Source: Sarcocystis neurona
Taxonomy: Eukaryota > Apicomplexa > Conoidasida > Eucoccidiorida > Sarcocystidae
Length of the DNA: 64,000 bases
Direction: 5' to 3'
Assembly (NCBI GenBank): GCA_000727475.1
Contig: KL647307.1
Span: forward strand, 1,126,300 to 1,190,299
Shown here piece after piece: positions 35,768-48,986 of the stretch. The notes under the pieces are model-generated. The model was given only the letters and a program-made list of their open reading frames with translations. It was not told the origin of the DNA and made no database searches. A program made the position numbers and the translations under genes. Positions within the stretch are counted from its first letter, which is position 1. Each line of letters starts with the position of its first letter.

Positions 35768-37314
35768 AAAGTGGGTTGGACGAACGTCCAGAAAAAAAAG
35801 TAAGCGGGAAGAATTTCTCGACGAAACATGAATCGTCCCTGTTACCACCAGCTCACGGATTTCACTGCGTATGTCTCTGGGGCTTGTAACAGCAGCCGCC
35901 GAGATCAAAACGCCTCACGTGTCGCCTAGCGGTCTACCCGGTACACTCGCATGAAGCAGCAAGTGGACTCGGCCTTGGGGAAGCCATCCCGGCTGTCCTT
36001 CTCTCTTCTCGGGAGAGGAAAACGTTCCTGTACATGTGCCTCTGTATGTTCATGTCTAGCCACTGCTACACGGGCGGTTCCATGTCCTGACACACTCTGC
36101 CTGCATGTTTCTCTCTCTGTCTCATCTCTTTCGATAAAAATGGATCCACCTATCCCTAGCGGTGAACTTACCTTCTCCCTTTCTTTGCCTGGTTCTCTAC
36201 TGTACAGGCATCCACCTACCTATCAGCAAACCATCTGCTTTCTCTCCCTGCCTCTCTAGCTCTCTGTACAGATGTGGTCGCTGCTGTCTCAGCCCAGGGA
36301 TCTATCCCTCTATACGAGTGTCCACCTCTTTTTCCATCTATCGATCCACAAGCTTCTCTTCACCCTCTCTCTCTCTTCAAACGGGGTCGTGAAGGGAAGA
36401 ACTGCTGACTGGCCATTGCATATGTTCTTCTATAAATCTCAAGATACTACTCCTGCTCAACTACTCAAACGCGTGCATGCAACGGCAGCATCTTTGACTA
36501 TGCGACTATACCACCGAACACGTACATTGACTGCTGCTCTTTAAAGAAACATACCACACACACATCGCCTACCTATTGGCCCATCCCTAAGCACATACAT
36601 ATATATATATATATATGTGCGGTCACTGCTGCCTATTGTATGTAACACACGGGAACTACTGGGTGGGGTAGATCACATATATATATATATATAGATACAT
36701 ATTATATATATATACTAACAGATATAGATATAGGTGCTCACTAGCTATACTCAAAGATGCGTACTCTTTTGTGCTGAACATTGACTCTGCTGACGATGAA
36801 AACATCGTCAACTGTGAAAGTCGTCCCAACGAAAATCGATCTGTTCGCAAGGACGCCGACAAAATCTATAAAAACATCACGCTTCTTCTTGCTGCCTTGC
36901 TTTTCTTTTTCTTTTTCTTCTTCTTCCTGTCCTTCGTTTTCTGTTTCATCTTCTCGGAGGGGGATATTTGCGCTTTCCAGATATCAAGTTGCGCCTACCT
37001 GCGTGTTCTTCTTCCGCTTCGTGACTTTTCGTGGCTTCGTATCCGTCCACTTCTTCACCTGATGCCGCAGTATTTTCTCTTCTACTTTTCTCTGCCGTCT
37101 TCGCTCTCCACACTTAACTCCTGCTTCGTACTTCTCAACAATAAAAAGCCCCCCTCGTCTTTCTCTCCTTTCTTTTTCTTCGTATTAAACCACTTGATCT
37201 TCTAGTTCCTTCCCTCGGGCCCACCTACATTTTAAATACTTCTTCTTCTTCTACTGCCTTGGTTGAACACATGTTTTGCGTGAACAGCGGCACCTCATTT
37301 CCATACGGGCACTA
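35768..37314. other. Spacer with CT, TA and T-rich tracts
   Basis: CT-rich repeats about 36100-36390, TA run 36596-36616, T/C-rich 36890-37200. Frames at 36390-36543 and 36771-37200 (plus) are open, but the second is a T-run artefact rich in Phe. It also contains the LEO1 3' flank. Confidence 0.45.
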
Positions 37315-40300
37315 CTACTTGTAGCGCTGCCGTTTGTATCTCTCCTTTATCTGCGCGAGAGAACCGCTGCCTGCTAAACAGCAGCACCACACAGCACCAC
37401 CAATAGCAGCATTTGTAGTCCCCATCGCCAACGGCAGACGCATCATGCTACTGCATGCCGACATTACTTCAACTTGAAACACTGCGCGCAACTGGAGCAG
37501 CAAAAAGGAGCGGCATGCAGCCGCCACCCGCAGCAGCAGCAAGAAGCGGAAGCAGCATGCATTTAGCAGCAGCGGCAAGCAGCAGCAAGAGCAGTAAGCA
37601 GCAGCATCAGTAAGCAGCGGCAGCAGCATTAAGCAGCCGCAGCAGCAGGCAACAGCAGGTGCACGGTAAGTCCCGCAGCCCGAGGAAGGGGCAGCAGAGC
37701 AGAAGACCAGGTAGAAGCCCGAAGCGAATGGAGGAAACGCAGGTGAAACAACAGTGAAGTGCAACGTTAGCAGCAGCAGCAGCCGAGGTGCACGCATGCG
37801 CAGAATGCTGTCCCGCAGACCCGCCGGGAAAGGGGCCGAGGTGAGCAGCAGAAGAGGCAGCAGCGGGAGCAGCCTCAACAACGCAGCAGCACACGGGCAC
37901 CTAACAAGACCCAACAAGAACAAGACAGGGACAAGGACTTCCTCCCGCATGCACTACACTGCGCAAGGATACGACATGCGCTAGTATCCATCTGGTCACC
38001 TGCGTACGCGTACTGCATACCTACATATATAGCGACAGATATATCCACATACAAATATAAGTAGAAAAACGTATACACATACATACATGCATATATCTTT
38101 ATGTTCTAGAAGACAGCGCGTACCCGTTTCTCTCCTATATGAGCGAGCGGCATTTTCTCACTTGCATTTAAACGAATAGGTACGCACAGACGAGTACATA
38201 CCAGCTTGTACATATATATATATATATATGTGTTTATCTCTTTTACCGCCATCATGTCGCTCTCTCTGCTCCTATATGTATACGTTTATACAGATCCAAG
38301 TATGTATATATATGTATATATATACATGTACACATGGGACTACACACCGACAACCAAATACCCATATGCATCTGTTGTGCACGTACACACGTGCGCTTAC
38401 ATATATATATATATATATAGGTGACGAACAGTTCATGGAAAGAGCGTCGTCCATCAAAGTCAGGAGTATCTTTAGAAAAACCCACGTATGGTGTACATAT
38501 ATGTAGAAGTATACACAAACGCCAACACAAAAGGAAGGTCAACACATGTTGATCTTCCTGTCCATCTTTCTCTACCTTTCAGCCTCTCTCTCTCTGTCTA
38601 CACATAATAGACGTGGGCGCGTCAAAATGCAGCGACTGAGACGCATTGCAGGCTCTTCAGACGACCGACGTACTTGCTGCCGGCTTCCTGAGACACACAG
38701 GTGGTAATAAAGTCTCACCTCCTTCCTCCATACTAGACGCATCGTCGGCGTCGCCTGCTGCATGCATTGGTTGCGTGGGCTGCTGCTGCTGTTTGCCCGT
38801 GTTGCTGCTGCTGCCGCGCTTGCCGCTGCTGCCTGCCTCTTCCTCTTCGCTGCTCTCGGCTTCAAGAAATCGGCGGGTCAAGCCACGGTCGAAGCGCGCG
38901 CTCTCCTGCTGTCGTCTTCGCAGGCGCGCCGCTTCCACCCGCCGCTCAACCGCCTGCAGGAGCCGCAGCAGCAAACGAAAACGGCAGCCGCCTCCTACCC
39001 ATTCCCGTACAACCGTCCTGACACTGCCACCGCGCTTCCCATTTAAAGACAAGAAATGCATCCGCCTACGTAGGTACACATATATGCATAAATATATGGA
39101 CGCAATAACCATATAAACACACGTCTATACACGTATGATATATTCGTCTACGTACAACCCACACTGCAATGAAACGTGCCGCAGTCTGCTCAACAGGATC
39201 TCCCAAGACTGCAACTGGTACTATAGTGCTCGACACACACACACACACACCCGTGAATATACGTACGTATATGCGTGGGACATACGGAGCAGGAGAGAGA
39301 GACGTATACGTACGACGGCAGTCTCCCTGCGAAGGCGCGTGCAATCCTACACATTCTCGTAAGAAATACATCTACGTAGACACATTTACATATATATACG
39401 AGGACGTATATGTACGCATGTGTGACGATAGGCAGTGGCAATACAAAGGCCTGAAGCCACATGTGTAGGGCTCTCAGTATACTGTCATTCTTCTATATCC
39501 TCCGCCCGCGACCCACCGCTAGCGCCGGGTCTTCCACTACTAATTTAGCGAGGCCCCCGTGTCTCTATACGAGTCGCCTGCGTGGGCGTGGGAGTCGCCA
39601 CACACTGCTGCCAGCCACGTGCACGTACGTGTGCACCGCGGCACCCGTCCATATACGTAGGATCGGCCGTGATTACAAACGTATGCAATAGAGCCTGCAA
39701 CGCTGCAGACTTATGTAGCGCGAGAACGCTACATATATATATATATATATAATATGTAATATATGTTTATATATATATATATGCGTCGCATGCGCATACG
39801 ATATGTGGCAGCTATATATATATATATATCTATATATATGTACATACGTGTCGCGTCGAATGTATGCATAGCGCCGCGGGGGGCGACTCCATCTACGTAC
39901 ATACATGTCCACATGTGCAAGGAATCCATATAAGGCAGCTGGTGGCTACCTCGACGCAGCAGGCTCCACTTTTCATCGCCTGCAGGTAGAGAAATGTCTG
40001 GCGAGAGCCCCGGCAACAGGTCTGCTCGGCCACTTCTCAACAGACAGGTCTGACGCGATTCAGTCGTTCTACCCTCTACGTACGTGTTCACCTCTGCAAG
40101 TCCATACAAATACATATATATGTGTATATATCTGTATTTATCTCTGTACGTATAGATAGTCACAAGCCGAGAGATATGCGAGCACCTACCCCTGAATACA
40201 GATGATTCCATTCATCTAATTACGTTCTATATGAACACGTCTACACATCTGCATGCGTCTCTCTCTCTTCCCTATAATATATATATATATATATATATGT

Positions 40301-41604
40301 ATGATTACATGCACATCCGTATACACGCACACGCGCATATGTAGACACGTACAGACATCTATACCAGCGCTCTCCCCTGAATATGCATCCTTCTATTCAT
40401 GTAATTACGTTCTATTCGAACACACACACACACCTCCATACGTACATATATATGTATGACTACGTGTACCTAAGGATACACGCACACACGTACACGGGCC
40501 ATGTATACGGGCATCTGCACCTGTACACATATATATAATCTACGTGTGACGACTTCACTGAATAATATAATTTACCTTGCGCGTGAGCTGGTCAGCTTTC
40601 TCGATTTGATCCTGCGTCGTGAGCGCCGTTTTTTTCTTGCCCTGCATCACCCGCCGCCGGGACAGCAGCTGGGTGTAGCTCATCAACTCTCCAAGACGTA
40701 CTTGCAGACGCGTCTCCGCTTGGCAGTGGAAAGGCTTCACCGTCTCACTCTATGAAGAAAAATACATTCGGACACAAAAAGGATGCATCACCAATATAGA
40801 AGTATATCCTTCCTCACATGTATATATACAGAGCGACACATAGATAGACAGATAGAGACCGAAAGTCCCTCACTACATATATATATATATATACATTTGT
40901 GTATAGATAGACTAGATACATAGGTACACAGACACACTGATATACGTACACGACCTATAGGCGCACCTCGTCACTTGCTCATACATATATATATGTAGAG
41001 ACACAGAGACGCCCACACACAGATACAGGCAGATAGATGTAACTTAGACAAACGTACGTCTATGTCTCATATGGATATATCTGCATTCAGCGGATTCCTG
41101 TACACATTCACGTACGCAAAAATCTACGTATACAAAAACGTATGGTAACCACAGGATATGTGTATATAATGTGGAGGTGCGCTGGCCACATGCTCTTGTA
41201 GAAGAGATAAAAAATAATCGACGGCACACGCCTCCTCCTGCAGACCTGCTCCGCGGCGTGCTATACATACGACTGTCGAAGAGCCACCACTTTTGCTTTT
41301 TCTCGTGAGCATGCAGTTGACGCTTTGCCGTCTAGAGAAACACTCGACTGCCCCTCTACACGGGCACCAGCGTCATCACCGGCGCGTTACACATATATAT
41401 ATATATATATATACACGCACACATACATTTATTCGTGTGTACGTACAGAGCTATATAGACACACACGCATATACACACCTTTACAGCAGCATGGCAAAGA
41501 CGTGTGCATGTATATATACATACACGCATACATACATTTATTTGTATGTGTATACAGGTCTATACAGAAGTATACACACACACGTTTGCAGCAGCACGGC
41601 AAAC

Positions 41605-41642
<38 letters not shown>

Positions 41643-44600
41643 GTGTATATATATACGTATGTATGTATGTATATATATATATATATGGATACACAGACAG
41701 ATATATTTTACCAGATGTGTATACATTCCGACGCAACAGAGATATACAGTCGTGTGCGCGGACCCTCTGGCAAAACGCTAATCAGTCCTCAGCCACCCAG
41801 CACGCATACACATGTATATATCCACATATATATATATGCGTGTACGTATGGTAGAAGGTAAAAGCAATACCTCACATATATTTACATACATATATATATG
41901 TATATATATAGGTTGAAAAAGGACATGTCCTTCAGTGTATCTATACACATATATATATATATATATCTGTACGGACAGCAGGTAGCACTTCGTCCATACA
42001 GTTGTACATATGTATATATATATATCCCCTCAAGGCCGAAGGCAGGTCCTCTAGAGTTAAGAATAAAAAAATATATATCCGTACATATATACGTATACAT
42101 TCGCGTAGGACGTAGGAAGCGTATAGACTTACGTGCACACACACATGCACGATCCACTTATACGTCTACATGTGTGTAGCTACATTGACCACTTCTTCAC
42201 GGGATACGCGCTGGGGAAGATATCACATGTACATCTTCAATATATATATATATATACATATCTAAATGTATATATATATGTATCTGTAAGTGTGTAGGTA
42301 AATGCGTAGACAGTGCTTGTGTGATATACAAGTAGGCGGAGAAATGTCGTGGGGAAGCGGCTTGCAAGACGGGGCGCAGTGCAGAAGCACTCACATATGA
42401 ACACAGGTACACACACACAACGTCAGTATACACATACGAACACTACATAAAACCGTGTACGTATACATATTACCACATATACAGAGGTGCACATGTATCT
42501 ACGTACGCTTGAATCTTCGAAGAAGAGAGTAGGGTCTCGCTTGACCTGCAGCAGAAACGACAGACAGTCAACGGCACTCCACAATTCCGCAGAAGCCACT
42601 CTCCCGCACCTTACACGCATATACGTTTACACACATATATGTAAGGGTATATACATATCTCTTTATGAATATATATATATATATATATCTGTGTGCGCAT
42701 ATATATATAAATATGTATCTATCTACCTATCTGTCTATATATATACATACATCTACGTCTTTATTTATGTTTGTGTACACAGTGGCGCTTAAGTACATAG
42801 TACACACGGATGTTCTACACCCGTGGGATTGACTACATGAATCTACGCATTTATACACGCACACACAACTACACACAAATATATGTATGTATTTTCTGGG
42901 TACTGACATGTGGCTATATCATATATATATATATATATATGTATGTTACCGGCAGTGACAGATGACTATATCATCGACGCATGGACGTATTTATCTATCT
43001 CTCTCTCTATCTATATATATATATATATGTATACCTGTATACCGATCCGAATATATAGATCTATTTGAACAGTTGAATTCTACAGCGACATGACTGTTAT
43101 TATCAGGAAACCAGCAGAGATACGTCTGTCTACCCTACGTGCCTCTTGAGAGTAGTGCCTGTTCTTCGTTTGGCTCCTGCAGGTAGCAGGTGTGCCGCTG
43201 CGGGAGACGATCCTCTTGCTGCGCGCCTGCGTCGTCCACCAATATACGCGGGATTCGTATAAGGAGCAGGGAAATCAGTAATAAAGCTGACGAGCACAGC
43301 TACGGTTGCTGCTGCTGCTGCTCCTGTTGCCTGTGTCCTGCGGCGCGCTCTGCTGGGCCCTCTCCTGCGCCACGTGCACGTCTCTGCCGTCCCTCGGCTG
43401 CCATTCTTCCTCCACAAATGCAGTGCAACATTCGCTCTGATATGAAACACTCCTGCTAAGGCTGTTTCTGCTGCCGCCGTGCTGCAGCCATGCCGCTGTT
43501 ATGCTGCTACTGTGCCGCTGCTGGTGTTGTGCTGCTCCTGCTGTGGTGCTGCTGCTGCGGCTGCTTCGGGAGCTGCTCTGTGGGCTGCCGCCTCTGTGAC
43601 TGCTTCTTTCGCTAGTATGTCTGCTGTTTCTGCTGCTCTTTCTGCTTCAGCGTTTCCTGCTGCCTGTGCCGCTGGCGCAATTGCGGGGGCTTCCGCCTCG
43701 CCTCTTCCTCCTGCTGCCTCTTCTGCTCCTGGAGGTGTGCGGTGCTTCTCGCTGCTGAAACTGCCTCTCGGGTCAGCAACAAGCGTCGTTCTCTGCTGCT
43801 GGAGAAATTCGCTCCGGGCTGCTCCTCTGGCGGTGCGACTGCCGTCGTAATGTTGCTGCAATGCATTGTCTTCTTCCTCGTCACCCTTGTCACAACCGGC
43901 CTCTCTGCTGCCGCTGCCGCGTGCTGGCCCGTTGCCACTGTTCTACTTCTCTTTGACTACCAAGTCGTCTCCCACTTTCTCTGTCCCTGTTTCTACTGCT
44001 GCCGTCCCTCTGCTATTGCTGTGCTATTGCTGCTGTGCTGCTGCAGTTCCTCTGCTGCTGCGCGTCTACGACTGCGGCGCGCTGCTGCTACCGTGCAGTT
44101 ACTGTGCTGGGTTGTTATTGCTGCTTTGCTGCTGCTGTCGTTTCGCTGCTGCCGCTGTTGTTGTCTTGCTGCTGCTGTTGTCTTGCTGCTGCTGCTGCTG
44201 CTCTCTTGCTGCTGCTGCTGTTGTCTTGCTGCTGCTGCTGTTGTCTTGCTGCTGCTGCTGTTGTCTTGCTGCTGCTGCTGTGGCTTGCCTGGACTTCGAA
44301 CGGCTGCTGGCCGATGAAGAGCGAGTAGGTGCCGTCCTCCCATTCGATCAACCGGCAGTTGGACGTCATCTCCCCTCCTCCTCCTCCTCCGCCGCCGACC
44401 TGCAGTCCGCACAGTCTCTCTGTCTTCACAAGAGTCCCTATTTTTCTGCCCACGTCCTGCGTTCAACGAAAGTACCTCTGTTGATGCATGCACGTGGGAA
44501 TCTTTGGAGAATACCCCATCTTCGTGCCACGTTCCTTTACATGCATCACACACGCTACCCCTCCATACACGTCCCGCTGCGTGGCGGTCTACTTCGACGC

Positions 44601-47600
44601 AGGAGAGGTCCACCTCTTCTTGCTGTTCTTCCTGTTCTCGACCCACGGACCCGGCAGCCATGTGGCACTGCAGGGGCCAACTTCCTCGTGAACCTCCCCG
44701 TCGAAGACGACGCGGGGCGATTCATTCTCGCCTACATCTCTACATTTATATATACGCACACCGCCCTGCATCTGCAACACATACATATATATATTTAGCT
44801 AGAACCCCTACGTATATAAATATATATGGCTAGACATTATATACACATACGTTGTAGGACAGCGTCTGGATACGTATGAACGCGTTAGAATGGACGTCTT
44901 GCCACGTATAATCTGTATGCCCATATATGTATCCCGACACCTCTGTACCTATACGTATACGTGCAATATTACGGTATATATATATGTTTATATGCACCGA
45001 TAACTATGTGATTATACGTAGGGTATCATGTAAATATACACACGTATGTATATATATATATATATATGTATGATGTAGGAGGCATCTAGCTTTACCTAAA
45101 ACGACCCCCGTACAACCAGATATCCGTACTTGGACAACTCTATCTCTCTCTGTATATATATATATATATATGTACGTGGTACGGTGTATGTGTATGTATA
45201 CATATCCGTATAGCTCTCTCTGTCTTCTGTGTCTCTCTGTCTCACTGTGTATATACGTATATATATGTATACACACAGATATATCATCTCATTTAGCTAC
45301 CCTGATAAATATATCTACCTACCTATCTATCTACCTATACATATATGTATAGGCAGAAAGACGTGCTCACGGGAGACTACATACGTATGGGTATATATCT
45401 GGAGAGAGAAACGGGTACAGCAGCGTCTACACTTCCACGCAAGAAATATTTACGCATACACATAGACAGACAGCAAACGCAGAAGGGTCTGTCTACAGCA
45501 CGCCTTACCGCAGACGGTGATGACGCACACGCTGCTGCTGCTGCTCCTGTCGCGTCCTCGTCCTTTTTGCATGCGGCGTCCGCCTCCTTCGCTGTCTCTG
45601 ACGATCCCCACCTGCGTTGCAGCAGCACCAACGGCAGCAGGAGCGGCAGCAATAGAAAAAACACTTCCGCAGCAGCAGGACCAGGAGCCGCAACAGCAGC
45701 AGCAACAGCAGAAGCAGGAACCGCAGCAGCAGCGTCGTGACTGCCAACAGCAGCAGCGACAACAGCAGCAGCAACACGTTGAAACGCCGCACCAGCAGAA
45801 GCGGCAGCAAGATCAGGAGCGGCAGCAGCAGGAGCAGCACCACCGCCAGCTACGTAGCAAAGACCACTAAGGAGGCAGCAGGGAGCGAGCACCAGTACGT
45901 TACAGCAGCAGCCGCGGCGGAAGCGGAAACGACTGCAGCAGAAGCAACAGCAGAAGCACCAGCCGGCGTAGCAACAACACAACTACGACATCAGCGTCTG
46001 ACTCGAACTATTTAGTGCCTTGGGGGTTGACTGCTGCTGCTTCTCCTCCTCCCTTCACAGCAGAAAACGTCCGCTTCCCCTACCAGACACAATACTTTAT
46101 ACACACATATATATGCATTGTCACAGGGATACACCCATACGTACATACACACGTATACACACAGCTATGCATATATATATATATCGTATCCATACACAAA
46201 GACATATATATATATACACACACACGGGTTCACTGCTTTACACACACACATGCATTGTCACAGGTATATGCCCATACGTACATATATACGAATACACACA
46301 TATCTATTCATATACATATACATATACATATATATATATATAGACAGATAGATAAATACAGTCGTATCGATATACAAACAGGTACATATATATGTGAGTT
46401 CGCGTATGCGCTCGTATACAGCCACGTCCACTAACTCATCCCCATCCCTTTTGTTGTCTCACACAGAGTGTGATACAGTGGCCTTTTATATATACGCAGA
46501 ATGCCCAAAGAGCAGGCATATAACTGTTGAGCGGAACTTCATTGCTGCGTCAGCCTGTGCGCTTTCTGCCGCTGTTGCTGTTGTGTGCTAGTCTCGTGCG
46601 GGGCAGGCCTCTGGCGCCGGGCAGCCCACATCGCCTGCGGATGTTTTCCTGCTGGGCTGCGAAGCTGCTCGCGTGTGCGTCTTCTGCAGCTTCGAATTTG
46701 CTGCTGCTGCAGTTTCCATGTCCTGCTGCTGCTGGTGGTGCCGGGTCCTGATGCTGCTTCACCCCGGCAACAATCCCTTTCCCAAAATTCAGACGCTGCT
46801 TGCTGCAATTCTGCTGCTGCTTCCACTCTGCCGCGCCGATCCTGCTGCTGTTGCTACTGTCCTACTGCTCTCGCCGCTATCCTGCTGGTGTTGCTGCTCT
46901 GGCCTGCTGCTGTTGCTGCTCTGGCCTGCTGCTGTTGCTGCTCTGGCCTGCTGCTGTTGCTGCTCTGGCCTGCTGCTGCTGTTGCTCTGTCCTGCTGCTG
47001 CTGGTGCTCTGCCCCGCTGCTGTTGTTGCTTATTCCACATATTCCTCTTGAATGACTTACTCTATAGTGTACTGTCCAGCGGGCGCAGTAGCTGCAGCAG
47101 GCGTACTGCGCACTCGCACCGAGACCGTCGGCGGGAGCCGCATGGTCAATACCTGCGGCAGCACCCCCGCAGCAACATGCACGCGGCCTCCAGGCGCACG
47201 CAGCACGGGCAATTTGATAGAAGCTCCGCCACCAGAAGCAGGCCCCCTCCCAGCAGCAGCAGCAGCAATTTGATGGACGCAGCACACCAGCAGAAGCAGG
47301 GCCCCTCTCGGGCAGAGGCAGCAACTTCCTGGACGCAAGACTTGCAGAAGCAGGCCCCCCACGAGCAGCAGCCGCACTTTGTTCGTAGAAGCACCAGTAC
47401 ACAGCCGCAGCAGCAGACGCAGCAGGTCACCAGCTGCGCGCAGGCAACTGCAGCAGCTTTGTCTCAACCACAACATCAGCCGTCGCAGCAAAATATCAAC
47501 AGCAGCGGCAACCAAACAGCCGCGGGAGTCGCACACACACACACGCACACATAACAGCAGCCGCTAGGAGAGCCAGCAGATGACGCAATGTCAGGAGCAG

Positions 47601-48949
47601 CAGCAGCAGCAGAGACGCAGCTACCGCGAGAGCATGGGAAAAAACTTCAATAACTACGGCAGCAGAACGACTCCCGCGCAAGGAAAGGACAGAGGTAGCA
47701 ACAGCCCCATGAGCCAGAATTGCTCGAGATACCACGCCGCATAAAGCAACGGTATGTCTTAACGGCAAGTCTCTGTCTCTCTACGACCGGCTGATATCCA
47801 CTGCTGATAACATTCCTACGATTCTCTACTCAAAAATACATACGCGCACAAGCATACAGGTCGTCCTACGCAGTGGCCTCCTATATATATATGTATATGC
47901 GTATATATATACTTCTGCAAACGAGCTCTGCAACCCTTTTATATGGACATCTACAAGTCTCTCTGTCTCTGTATATATTCGCGGTTATGACCCTTGACAG
48001 AAGTATGCAAAACTCACCAGAAACGCGGTCTACGTCAGGCGATCTACATATACATATACAAGTCAGTCTGTCTCTGTGTATATTCGCCGGTAGGTCCTTT
48101 GACACATATATATATATATATATTCGTATATACGTATACACATATACACATGCTGAAGAAATGCGGTCTCCTGTGGGCGATCTCTATACATGTATATGCA
48201 TCAGTCTGTCCCCGTAAAAATTCCCCTCCATACGCCTTGGTAGACGCTTCCTACACATCTCTGTGTCTCACAGAGAGAGAGAGAGAGACATATTCATACG
48301 TACACATTCATATATGAGCGCAGTTTTCCCTATATTATATATATAATATATACGTATCTGCATATATATAAACATAAGAGATACGTGTACGTCTCACATA
48401 TATACACGTGGACACACTCATATACGTACATCTGTCCCGGTACATATTCATACGTATGCAGTCTGTCTGTACGTAACACACTTATATACATACCTACATA
48501 CCTTCAAATGTATGAAACTACATATACAACATATATGTATGTGTGACACATATACAGACATACACACTTGTATACTTATATCTATCCCTATATATATATA
48601 CATACATGTATATAGCCTATATGTATAGGTCACATATATACATATGTACACAATTGTAGACATATATCTCTCCCCCCTATACTTGGGAACACGTATATAT
48701 ACACATATATATATATATACGTATATATGTATATACATATACGTATGTGCATATATACACATATATGTATATGCATATCTATCTCTTCCTCTCTAACTCT
48801 CTCCCTCTCTCATATGTGTACATGCAACTCTCTCTACATACACTTACGTATGTGCATCTCTCTCTCTCTGGATATATATATATATATATACATATATATG
48901 AATAACAGACTGTTCAGCATATTTACATATATATATATATGCATCTCTA

Positions 48950-48986
<37 letters not shown>

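Noticed and set aside
41393..41700. Tyr/Ile/His-rich ORFs over TA repeats (here and throughout the window)
   Set aside because: TA, TATC and GT microsatellites lack stops in several frames and yield spurious ORFs.
43993..44661. 222-codon minus-strand ORF rich in Arg, Gln and Ser
   Set aside because: It overlaps LEO1 exon 4 in a different frame; the conserved Leo1 core decides the frame.
46550..46762. Protein-like minus frame in LEO1 intron 2
   Set aside because: No phase-compatible acceptor and donor pair places it between exons 2 and 3, which already join in phase.
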